The notes beneath the pieces are model-generated. The model did not search any database. It worked only from the letters and a program-made list of their open reading frames with translations, and was not told where the DNA came from. 64,000 bases of DNA from Orobanche coerulescens (Eukaryota > Streptophyta > Magnoliopsida > Lamiales > Orobanchaceae), in NCBI GenBank assembly GCA_033398695.1, contig CM065814.1, forward strand, positions 20,365,501 through 20,429,500, given 5' to 3'. Positions 44,022-53,142 of this stretch are shown piece by piece. Made by a program: the position numbers and the translations under genes. The first letter of the stretch is position 1. Each line of letters opens with the position of its first letter.

Positions 44022-45329
44022 TGTTGGTTCTGTGAATTTCCAACAATGTAATTACAATAAAAATTACAAAGAAAGACAACCTAATACTATTTTAATAAAT
44101 TAAAAGCTGAATTGAAAAGTACAACTTTAGCAGAGGCGGGTTAAACTCTTTCCGTAAGACAATTTTGCCCCCGTATAAGAGCAGGCAGCTCAGGCAATAT
44201 GTCCCCAAGATACAACTGCTACATGTTTCTGAGTTAGGTGCTCTCCAAAACTCAGAACTCCGGCGAACGTTAAGTGCTGGAAACTGGGCACGAAAAACAA
44301 GAAAGAAATATGTTGCAATATGTGGTATGTTGTATTCGTTCTGTTGTGTGTTATGAAATGTATGCGTAAGACCCCTTTTTATAGGGTCCAATTCCACTCC
44401 ATCAGGTGGGGAGTTACTACAAATTAAAGTGTCATTAATTCTCTTTAATCCTTCAGCTCAAGACTTACCTCTATAAATAGTCTCATTTAATTCGGACGTT
44501 ACATTATGAAGTGTGAAGAGTCATATTTCAGAAGCTAAGTTCTCAACCTGCTCCATTCAGTCGAGACCAAATATCAACTGAGTTTTCAGCACCCTAATAT
44601 CCGATCAGATAGGTTTTCAGCCCAAATATCAGATCAGATAGGTTTTGAGCCCCAAATATCAGATCAGATAGGTTTTCGGCTCAAATATCAGATCAGATAG
44701 GTTTTCAGCCCAAATATCAGATCAGATGGGTTTTCAGCCCCAAATATCCGATCAGATAGTTTTCACCCCAAATATCAGATCAAATGGGTTTTCAGCCCAA
44801 ATACCAGATCAGATAGGTTTTCAGCCCAAATATTAGATCAGATAGGTTTCAGCCCAAATATCATATCAGATAGTTTTTCAGCCCTAAATATCAGATGGGT
44901 TTTCAGCCCCCAAATATCAGATGGGTTTTCAACCCCAAATATCAGATGTGTTTCTAGCCCCCAAATATCAAATGAGTTTTCAACCCCAAATATCAGATGG
45001 GTTTTCAACCTCAAATATCAGATGAGTTTTCAACCCTAAAATATCAGATAAGTTTTCAAACCAAAATATCATATAGGTTTTCAACCTCAAATATCAGATG
45101 GGTTTTCAGCCTGGTTAACTCTTCACCTTTTCAATTACGTGGCCAATTTTAATTATTTAGTTCTCACTCACCGGAAATCGATTTTGAGAAAAATAAAATC
45201 CTACGTTCATCTTCTCGAAACGTAAATTCACACTTTATTATGTAATTCTCAAAAGTTAAATATTTTATTATTATTAAATTAGTTTAAATTGAGTTAAAAA
45301 CTCAATTTTTCTAAAACCAATTTCCAACA
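44022..45329 (-). mobile_element. 5' LTR of copia element 4
   Basis: 1308 bp; ends as in the left LTR. No copia-type primer-binding site (TGGTATCAGAGC) follows on the minus strand; instead ATCGTAAGACAATTTT. Confidence 0.93.
44570..45115. repeat. LTR minisatellite, short tract
   Basis: The same 25-30-bp units as at 38,530-39,295, about 19 copies, with the same order: 30-bp units on the left, 25-bp units on the right. Confidence 0.95.
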
Positions 45330-45377
45330 AAGTTAACGAATGCTACAGACAGTTTTTGTATTAGACACATGTGGAAG

Positions 45378-45801
45378 TAGGGGTGAGAATCGGGACATCC
45401 CGAGGTCCCGGTCCCGAATCCCGAATGTCCCAGTCCCGAAATGGACCAATTTAGTGGTCCCGGTCCCGGTCCCGATCGGGACTTCGGGAGTCTCGATTCC
45501 CGAATTGGGATAAATTTAAGTCCCGGTCCCGGTCCCGATCCCGAGGATAATTTTTTGAAATGTCCCGAATATCCCGAAATGTCCCGAAATGTCCCAAAAT
45601 GTCCCGAAATTAAAATTTGCAATCGGGACTTCGGGAGTCCCGATCGGGATTTCGGGACTCCCGAGTCCCGAAATTAACAAAGTTTAAGGTCCCGGTCCCG
45701 GTCCCGGTCCCGAAAAATTCGGGACTCGGGGTCCCGTTTCCCGTCGGGACTCAGGACGGGACCGGGACTCGAGATTTCCCGACGGGAAATTCTCAGCCCT
45801 A
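45378..45801. mobile_element. hAT-type element E, GGTCCCG words
   Basis: 424 bp, ends TAGGGGTGAGAAT and (rc) TAGGGCTGAGAAT, exact 8-bp target duplication TGTGGAAG (45,370-45,377; 45,802-45,809). Interior is nearly all GGTCCCGG, GTCCCGAAAT and CGGGACTTCGGGA words. Confidence 0.95.
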
Positions 45802-46021
45802 TGTGGAAGTAAAGCTAGGACAAATACTCAAATGTCTGAAACATTTCTCGAGGAGCCAACTTCACCCTACTGAAGATGGTGTCACATTCAATAGAGGTGG
45901 GAAGAAGTTTGTTCAACTCTACAAACTCAATGAAGCAATGCAGCAGACAATGGGGAAAAAGCTAAGGGAAAAGGGAAAGGCAAAGCTGCAAAGTGATGTG
46001 TTGATTATTATCTTGTCTTGA
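45802..46021 (+). other. Unrecognised ORF after the hAT insertion
   Basis: A plus-strand open frame of about 70 codons, VEVKLGQILKCLKHFSRS to a lysine-rich end and a TGA at 46,019, followed by AT-rich sequence like a 3' UTR. It lies within the old MULE, downstream of the transposase relic, so it may be transposase C-terminus or captured host sequence. I recognise no family. Confidence 0.35.
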
Positions 46022-46619
46022 ACATTTTATTTATTCTGTTTGGGAGTACTTAAATGTTATGTTTTAATTTGTAATACTGACCAAGTGAGGTACTTATCTA
46101 CATGTTTTGATGATCTTTGATGATCTACTAGTGAACTGGAAGTGCAATATTATGACACTCTTTTAGCATGTCTGGTGGCTGAGTTAATCAAGTATATTTA
46201 TCTATTTTCAAGCAATGTAATGACTGAATTAATTTTCCAGAATTTATTTCCATCTTTCATGGTTTCTTCAAATTTCCTGAATTTTATGTTATGTTGTGTA
46301 ACGATTTCTTGATACGAAGTTCATTTTCCCCGCATTTTCTTTACTTTGTGCAGTCTATTTAACATAAGTTGATAACAACTGATATGGTATAGAACATGGG
46401 CAGATTGTTTTTCCCTTTTGTTAATCTTTCGTTTTCTTTTATTTTTTCAGGGTGTTAATTTTTATTTTTTTAATTTCTAAATTTTTAATTTTCATTTTTT
46501 CGAATTTTTGAACCTTCAACTGAATTTGGCGGAAGATGACATTTATGACATGTAAGCCAGTCAAAGTCAATGGCGTGTAGTATAATTGACACCTCAGCAA
46601 ATTAGTCCATGTAAAATTA
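46022..46619. other. Non-coding, AT-rich
   Basis: AT-rich stretch belonging to the old MULE. Nothing coding. Confidence 0.4.
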
Positions 46620-46718
46620 GAAAATTTAAAGTTTAGGACTAAAGTTGGCACCCCGACCAAACGTGAAACTACATGTGCCAAACCCCCAAAACATTAGGGC
46701 TAGATTTGTCATTCTCCC
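46620..46718. repeat. Right terminal inverted repeat of the old MULE
   Basis: On the minus strand GGGAGAATGACAAATCTAG, then GTTTTGGGGG and GTAGTTTCACGTTTGGTC; the same order occurs at 37,801-37,880 on the plus strand. Confidence 0.6.
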
Positions 46719-47835
46719 GTAGATTTTAAGTTAGAGTTCATAAGTAGTGTTACATAAGAAAACTACCGATAAGTTCAAATGAAATATGTTTGGTAGTTGA
46801 TAAGTTGGTAGAATTGATGGTGATAAATTGGTGATTATGTTGATTAGGTGGTGATAGAATTATGTCTAACTGATTTTAATGTAGATGTTTAGCAAATTAG
46901 GTGATAAATTGCTTTTTTTTTATAAAATTACATAAAATGACATCACTTTTATTTTTCTATTTTTTAAACTTTCTCATTATATTTTAACAATAATTGTTAT
47001 AAAATAAAATAAATAATATTTTTGTCTATTATTATTTTAATATATACTACCTTTAAATTACACATAGAAGCGACCGTACTTATTAAACCATCAACATTGA
47101 CGTGAATAATGTCTGCATGTGTTGGCAATCTTTAAGACATGAAACATTTAAGACATGAATTTAATACTTAATATTATTTAATATATTAAATTAGAGGAAA
47201 TAATTTAATATAAACTAATATTAAATGTAAAAATATCCATTAATTAATATCATTAAGACTCACAATAAATTTAAGGACTCAATATATATATAAGATGTAC
47301 CTTGAATGCAGACGGCGAGGAACGTTTCAGCAGGGGATGAATAAACTGGCGCGAGAGAAGACGGAATAGCGGTAGTTTTTTTTATTTAGGTCATGAAAAT
47401 ATATTTTTATTTAGGTCACGATATATATGGAATATATAAAGATGAGCTAGCTTATTTTTTTCATGCTTGAAAAATTAGCTTATCAATCACCTTATAAAAA
47501 TTGGTGATAAAATTTTGAGAATAGTCGTTTAAACGAGCTTTTTTTAGTCGATGGTCGAATAAATGTTCTTGAAACTTATAAAGTTGATAAATGAGTCTTA
47601 AATACAAAATAAATATGACTCATGATTTAGGTAGGAGCTAATGACAAATTTGGTACCATCGGCGCTCATGACCCTCATAGTACCAGACTTGATATAACTC
47701 TTAAGAGTCAGATTCTTGGGAATAATAAAAAAACCTAAACTATGTCCAACGTAAATTGTGAGTTGTGGGCATAATCTTGTATTTGCCAACATAATAAATA
47801 CATTTAAACGATGTACATGCATACATATACGGTAC
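46719..47835. other. Non-coding region downstream of MADS exon 3
   Basis: AT-rich. Words such as AGTTGATAAGTTGG (46,796) and AGCTTATCAATCACC (47,478) suggest a diverged MITE between about 46,780 and 47,600. No K-domain or C-terminal exons of the MADS gene are visible here. Confidence 0.4.
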
Positions 47836-49144
47836 CTCTTCATTGTTAATCGGCCTGCAAGTGAAATAATCATAGAAATTTGTTAATTGAATGACCTATT
47901 ACTAACATCTTAAAACAATTATGAAAAAAAAAAAAAACACATACCGTCCTCTTAGCTCATCAGGTCTGTCAACGAAACGAAGAAAGATATCCTCAACCCT
48001 GTTGAATGAAATAAAACAGAAAAATTCTAAAACTTTTATGCCAAAAAATGTAGTGTCATTTATTTAATTTGGAAAAATATTTTTAACTTAATAGAGAGAA
48101 AGCATAATGATTTGACAAAATATGACAGTCATATTACATGATTCAGTGCTAAGTATTCTTAACGACGTTCGCATTATTAAGTTTGGTTCATTTTTTTTTG
48201 TCAAATTGAAAGATTGACAAATAGCGTATTTGTTGTGTTTTAGATAATGATTGGTGTGGATAATCATGGTAAATATGTGGTGAAAATTAAAAAAAAAATA
48301 TTGATGGTGAGTGTGTGTTGAAGAGTAAAAGTAAAGATGATTGTTTGATTTGCTTACGTAAATATGATAAATATAAAAATTTTAAGAGGATAAAAAATTT
48401 AAAATAAATGGCGAATTATATAAAGTACCATTATTGTTTAGTCCAATTACAAAAAATAACGTGAATCTTGTTTGAGCGATTACATTCACACCACAATCTC
48501 ACCTCCGACGTTAATTTTTGGATGAATATGTAATTATTCAAATTGTGGGTGCTAATATGTTTTGAAGCCATTTTAGCAGAGATGAAATATGCAACTACCC
48601 TAAAAAATAAATGTATAATTTTAAACGAGAATAATAGAAAATAATTTTTCTTTTAGATGACGGGAGAACCCGCAACCGCTACTCTTGGAGTGTGCACTTG
48701 ATAAACTCTCGGGTTGCAAGTAATTGATTGCAAACTACGTCAATCGATTAAACTATACTAAGCAAATCCTGTGTGACAATTTCAACCGAAATAGTAGAAA
48801 ATAATTATTAAAACTTAATCATTTGTTCCACCCAAAAAGTTAAAGATAGTCTTTCTATAGGAGAACATGTATAATTTCTAAACAAAAATCAGCAGCTAAA
48901 TTTTATTTTCTGATTCCATCCCTACTAGTTCCATAAGTAAGTTATTCATATAGTTTCACCTTCCATTGCTAGCAAAGGTGGTGAGCCGGCCGGTGGGAGA
49001 AAACATGATTAGGGCCACATCCGCGTCGCACAAAACAGAGAGCTCTTTGGCCTTCTTCACAATGCCATCTCTGCGCTTTGCGTAGGTTACTTGACGAGCG
49101 GCTGCATTCTCAATTCGCCGCATAGCAAGCTTCTTGCGCCCCAT
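47836..49144 (-). CDS. MADS-box transcription factor, MIKC*-like, exons 1-3 only
   Basis: Minus strand. Exon 1 (48,960-49,144) starts at ATG 49,144 and encodes a complete MADS domain: [49 protein letters not shown]. After a 961-bp GT-AG intron, exon 2 (47,945-47,998, 54 bp) reads [17 protein letters not shown], and after a 90-bp intron, micro-exon 3 (47,836-47,854, 19 bp) ends INNEE. Phases match and no stops occur. The [13 protein letters not shown] start of the I region fits MIKC* (M-delta) MADS proteins, nuclear DNA-binding regulators often active in pollen. Later exons were not found before the transposon nest at 46.7 kb, so the gene is truncated or its exons are too diverged for me. Confidence 0.8.
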
Positions 49145-49375
49145 TTGGTAGGAAAATTATATGAAGAGAAAATCAGAGACAAGAAGAAATGATTTATACT
49201 CCTAAGATTAATTAGTTAATGTACATATTAAATGCTTATTCGTGTCATAGTCAATGGAGAATCCGCCTCGTAGATGATGCGAGATTTGGTGCCGCACACG
49301 TGTTGGTGGAGATGTGGTTGGTAATTGAATACGCAATCTCAAAAGGAAGGGGCTTTTTGCCAAAAATCACTATTC

Positions 49376-49980
49376 TTTTTTTTTGAGAGGTAAATGAATT
49401 AATTAAGAATGAGTACAATATATACTCAAGCTCATACAAAATATCAAAAATTACAACTTACAGCATCGAGCAACTTAGAAAAAGCTGCAACAGAAACATC
49501 TAATAGGATTCCCAAACCAATCATGAGAAGAATAGCAGAAGTTTATAGAATAGCAGATGGGTTTACCGGGGCACTGGGCCACAGCCGCCCAGCCCAGGCC
49601 CAGCCCGGATCAGACGCCAGATACATGGGCCGCTCCTGGGCTCACAAGTCCCAGCCCAGCCCGCTTCAGCCCGGGCCCGGACCAACCCGGCCCATGACCA
49701 CCTCTAGCAGGATCTGCAATCAATTACAAATCTTGATCCAAATGATTGAGGAAAAGAGCAACATAAGAGTACATGATTGGATGATTCCTCAAGAAAAGAA
49801 CAAAAAGAGCAGTCTTGATTATTGATCTCGAGCACAACATTCTTCTTCAAAAGATTGCATCTCGTAGGGATTCTATCTTGAAGGGCTTTCAAAATAAAAG
49901 ACGAGACTTTACCCGGAATACATTTCAACAAATGTTTCTGAAAGCTGACGTCCACAGTCGGGGAAGCATTGTGCAGTAAA
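49376..49980 (-). mobile_element. 5'-truncated LINE with an hAT-type insertion
   Basis: On the minus strand the sequence opens inside the zf-RVT zinc-binding region of a plant LINE ORF2: GKVSSFILKALQDRIPTR, CSFCSFLEESSNHVLLCC (frame 49,955-49,710). It is interrupted at 49,706 and continues at 49,550 to a 3' end with GAGTATATATTGTACTC and an A tail (T at 49,376-49,384 on the plus strand). Only the last ~450 bp of the LINE are present. Confidence 0.75.
49551..49706. mobile_element. Small hAT-type element F, GCCCAGCCCGG words
   Basis: About 156 bp filled with GGCCCAGCCCGG words; the right end (rc TAGAGGTGGTCATGGGCC) matches element A's end. The left end (TAGCAGATGGG) and an 8-bp duplication are diverged (GATCCTGC versus CCATCTGC on the minus strand), so it is old or damaged. 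Confidence 0.55.
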
Positions 49981-50107
49981 GAATATATATGTTTAGTTAA
50001 AAACGATTATGTAGAATTAACTTTTTGTGCATTGTGCATTTAAAATTCGAAAATAGATAGTTTTATTGAGGCTTAACTTTTTGGGTTAGAATTAGCATAA
50101 AAGTTCC

Positions 50108-50760
50108 GATTTTTTCAGTTTTTTTAAATTTTCCAGAATTTTCAGAATTTTTTATTTTTTACTATCTATTTTCGATTTTTAAATAAAAAATTCTGCTTTT
50201 CAATATTATTCCATATATTTTTTTCTTATTTCGATTTTTTTGCATATTTTTTAAATTTTCCAGATTTTTTTTTATTTTTTAATTTTTATTTTTGAATTTT
50301 AAATAAAAAATTCTGCTTTTTAATATTATTCCATATATTTTTTTCTTAAACAAAAATTATTTTCGATTTTTTGCATATTTTTTAAATTTTCCAGATTTTT
50401 TATTTATTTTTTACTTTTTATTTGAATTTTAAATAAAAAATTTTGCTTTTTAATATTTTTTCATATATTTTTTTTCTTATAAAAATAAAAGTTTCGATTT
50501 TTTTGCATATTTTTTAAATTTTCCAAATATTCTTTTTTATTTTTTACTTTTTATTTTTGAATTTTAAATAAAAAATTCTGCTTTTTAATATTATTATTCC
50601 AGATAATTTTTTTTAAAAAAACAAAAGTTCCGATTTTTTTTTTTGATTTTTTAGAAGTTCCAATAAAAGTTCTGAATTTTCTTAAAAAAAATTTTTTGCT
50701 CAAACAAAAACATAAAAAATGATGAAATGCTGAAAATTGAAAAAAATTGAAAAATACACT
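50108..50760. repeat. AT-rich tandem array, units of about 125-136 bp
   Basis: Unit starts at GATTTTTT near 50,108, 50,233, 50,365, 50,496 and 50,632. Each unit has TTTTTTAAATTTTCCAGA, then GAATTTTAAATAAAAAATT and CTGCTTTTTAATATTATTCC. Four full units and a partial fifth. Confidence 0.85.
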
Positions 50761-51141
50761 ATTATGGTAAATATTTTTGGAACTACACTATTATGGTAAA
50801 TACTTTTTTCAATAACACTACTTTCGTCAAAAACTCGTTAATCTCCTATTAAAAGAAAACTCCTCTAGTTAATTTATAAACATGTGGACCAATAAGAGTG
50901 TGCCAAATCAAACTCTACAAATAACTCCATACTATCAACTCTATAAAAGACTAGCCCTCTTTTAAGACATGCAAGAAAAATAAAAGAAAACTTTGATTCA
51001 TATTTGAAGTAATACTGATGCCCAATGCGAAATCAAAAAAGTAAAAAGAATATTTCAAAAATATATATATTTTAAATATTATTTCAAAAGAAATTTATTA
51101 TATAAATTAAAATAGTAAAAAATATATTTTCTCTTAAACAA
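50761..51141. other. Non-coding, AT-rich
   Basis: Lies before the first subterminal repeat of the CACTA element. A short duplicate ACACTATTATGGTAAATA (50,756 and 50,787) is seen. The left CACTA terminus should be near here but I cannot find a CACTACTAAAAA end. Confidence 0.4.
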
Positions 51142-51306
51142 AGTCCAGTAATTTTAATTATTATATCTTTAGTGTCACATGTGTGACGCTAAAGAAAGTC
51201 CAGTAATTTTAATTATCATATCTTTAGTGTCACATGTGTGACGCTAAAGAAAGTCCAGTAATTTTAATTATTATATCTTTAGTGTCACATGTGTGACGCT
51301 AGAGAA
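51142..51306. repeat. Three 55-bp tandem units with a GTCACATGTGTGAC palindrome
   Basis: Units start at 51,142, 51,197 and 51,252 with AGTCCAGTAATTTTAATTA and end in TTAGTGTCACATGTGTGACGCTAA, an imperfect palindrome of the same kind as the subterminal repeats on the right side. Confidence 0.92.
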
Positions 51307-51795
51307 AGTCGTTTAAAATAAAAAAAATGAAATTAGCCCGAATGAATTTCTGGCTAATTTCATGTGTGTGTGAATATATATATATATATATAATCATAAA
51401 TATTTTTTAAATTATTTTTGTTGTAATTAGAAAATATGCCAAAAGCTACACTTCTAATTATTATTAAAAAATAATTATATTATACTAAAAAATATTTATT
51501 TAGTTAGAAAATAAATATAATCATTTTTTTATGTTTCAATAATATTAATATTGTAATTCACTTATTTTTAAATAAATAAAAATCCTGCAAAAGAAAGAAA
51601 AAAACAAAAATATTAATAAGTTAGTAGAAATAAAAAATTATATAAGTAAAATTATTAATAAAATTGAAAATAATTTAGAAATTACCTTGAAGATTGAGAG
51701 ACGAAAATTGAAGAAATGTGATGAAATGTGGGTTAGGATTGAATGAAAGAAGGTTTGGAGTGATGGTGTATTTATAGTATATTTTGAAACACAAC

Positions 51796-52039
51796 AGCTT
51801 CACATATGTGAAGCTAAAGTATTTCACTAAATTTGAATTCCGTGGCCAAAAATTTCAAACCTCCGCCAATTTTTTTTAAAATATTCATATTAGCGTCACA
51901 TATGTGACGCCTTTAGTAAGATAACACATTAGCTTCACATATGTGAAGCTAAAACGTGTCAACGATCATTTCCGCGTGCGCCACCTACCGCTTCCAAAAT
52001 TATTCTAATATTATTCTTTAGCTTCACATATGTGAAGCC
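51796..52039. repeat. Left subterminal palindromes of the CACTA element
   Basis: AGCTTCACATATGTGAAGCT at 51,796-51,815 and 51,931-51,950 (perfect 20-bp palindromes), a near copy at 52,020-52,039, and AGCGTCACATATGTGACGCC at 51,892-51,911. These are likely binding sites of the TNPA-like protein. Confidence 0.85.
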
Positions 52040-52283
52040 AATATCTGATTGAGTATATTATATAACTCAGTTCGACAGATGAACGAGATATATACATCTT
52101 TTTTTTTTCAAACCAACTAAATTATACAAATATACATGTTTTTTTTCTGAATTTTTTTCCGGAATATATATTCAATGATATATTGAGCATTTTCAAGCAA
52201 TCTCCGTCGATATTATAAGGTATGTAGAAACAGTTGAAATTTAATTATACTTAGTTTTCTTGTTGTTAATACGAAATATAATT

Positions 52284-52945
52284 TAGTTGTAGTTTTATAT
52301 TAAATGAAAATTTAGTTGATAATTTAGTTGAAAATTTAGTTGATAATTTAGTTGTAAAATTTAGTTGATATAATTTATCTTAAGCCCTTTCATTAAATTA
52401 TACAAGTTTTTTGTTATCGATACCGAACCAGATAGAATCGAGGCACATAGAATTATTGAGAAAAGAATATTCAGTAAAAATAAGTATCTTTAATTAATTT
52501 TACTAAATAAATATATGTTCTTTTCAATAAAAGCCAGCTTTGTTCAATAAAGTAGCGACTTTATAAAATATTTCCAATTCATTAATATTTTTACCAATAC
52601 ATATATTTGCTAATTAATTGTAGTGATCTAGTTGTAGTTTTATATTAAATGAAAATTTAGTTGATAATTTAGTTGAAAATTTAGTTGATAGTATATCTTA
52701 AGCCCTTTCATTAAATTATACAATTTTGTTAGCGATACCGAACCAGATAGAATCGAGCCACATAGAATTATTGAGAAAATAATATTCAGTAAAAATAAGT
52801 ATCCGTAAATAATTTTACTAAATAAATATATGTTCTTTTCAATAAAAATCAGTTGTATTCACTAAAGTAGCGACTTTATAAAATATTATTGATTCATTAA
52901 TATTCTTACCAAAACATATATTTGCTAATTAATTCTACTGATCAC
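52284..52945 (+). repeat. 345-bp tandem duplication in the CACTA 5' leader
   Basis: TAGTTGTAGTTTTATATT starts both copies (52,284 and 52,629); both contain GATACCGAACCAGATAGAATC, AAAGTAGCGACTTTATAAAAT and end GCTAATTAATT. Short AATTTAGTTGAT repeats at the start of each copy differ in number. Confidence 0.9.
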
Positions 52946-53142
52946 TAACGAAATTTGGTTGGACTTGGTATAACAAAATGTTCCGAATTTATAAAGGCAA
53001 ATATATCTAAGCGTCTTTTACTAAAATACTAATTGTATGTTTTAGTTGATAATAGATTATTTAGAATGCAATAAAAATATTTTTATATTTTGTAGTTATT
53101 TATTTTTTATGCAGTGAAAAAATATCAACTTTTAGAGAATGG

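Larger units (their letters stand above)
37962..45329 (-). mobile_element. Copia element 4, complete, minus strand
   Basis: 7,368 bp between exact 5-bp target duplications AAGTT (37,957-37,961; 45,330-45,334). LTRs: 3' at 37,962-39,511 (1550 bp) and 5' at 44,022-45,329 (1308 bp), both TGTTGG to CCAACA. Gag and all Pol domains are present between them with many frame breaks. The length difference of the LTRs is mainly due to a minisatellite in them. Confidence 0.93.
32725..46718. mobile_element. Old MULE, shattered by later insertions
   Basis: The right end (rc from 46,718: GGGAGAATGACAAATCTAG) and the sequence at 37,801 (GGGAGAATGGCAAATATAG) align for roughly 90 bp in opposite orientation and behave as terminal inverted repeats. 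The left terminus was later hit within its first bases, duplicating AGGGAGAA at 32,724 and 37,800. Between them a MULE transposase relic is found. Own sequence is only about 1.1 kb; the rest is nested elements. No reliable target duplication is visible. Confidence 0.5.

Noticed and set aside
32716..46727. 9-bp target duplication of the old MULE
   Set aside because: Flanks CTTAGATTA and GTAGATTTT share only a shifted TAGATT; too weak to claim.
50761..50870. CACTA-like ACACTATTATGG and ACACTACTTTCG as the left CACTA terminus
   Set aside because: Neither matches the right end CACTACTAAAAAAGGTGG beyond five or six bases, and no TAT duplication precedes them.
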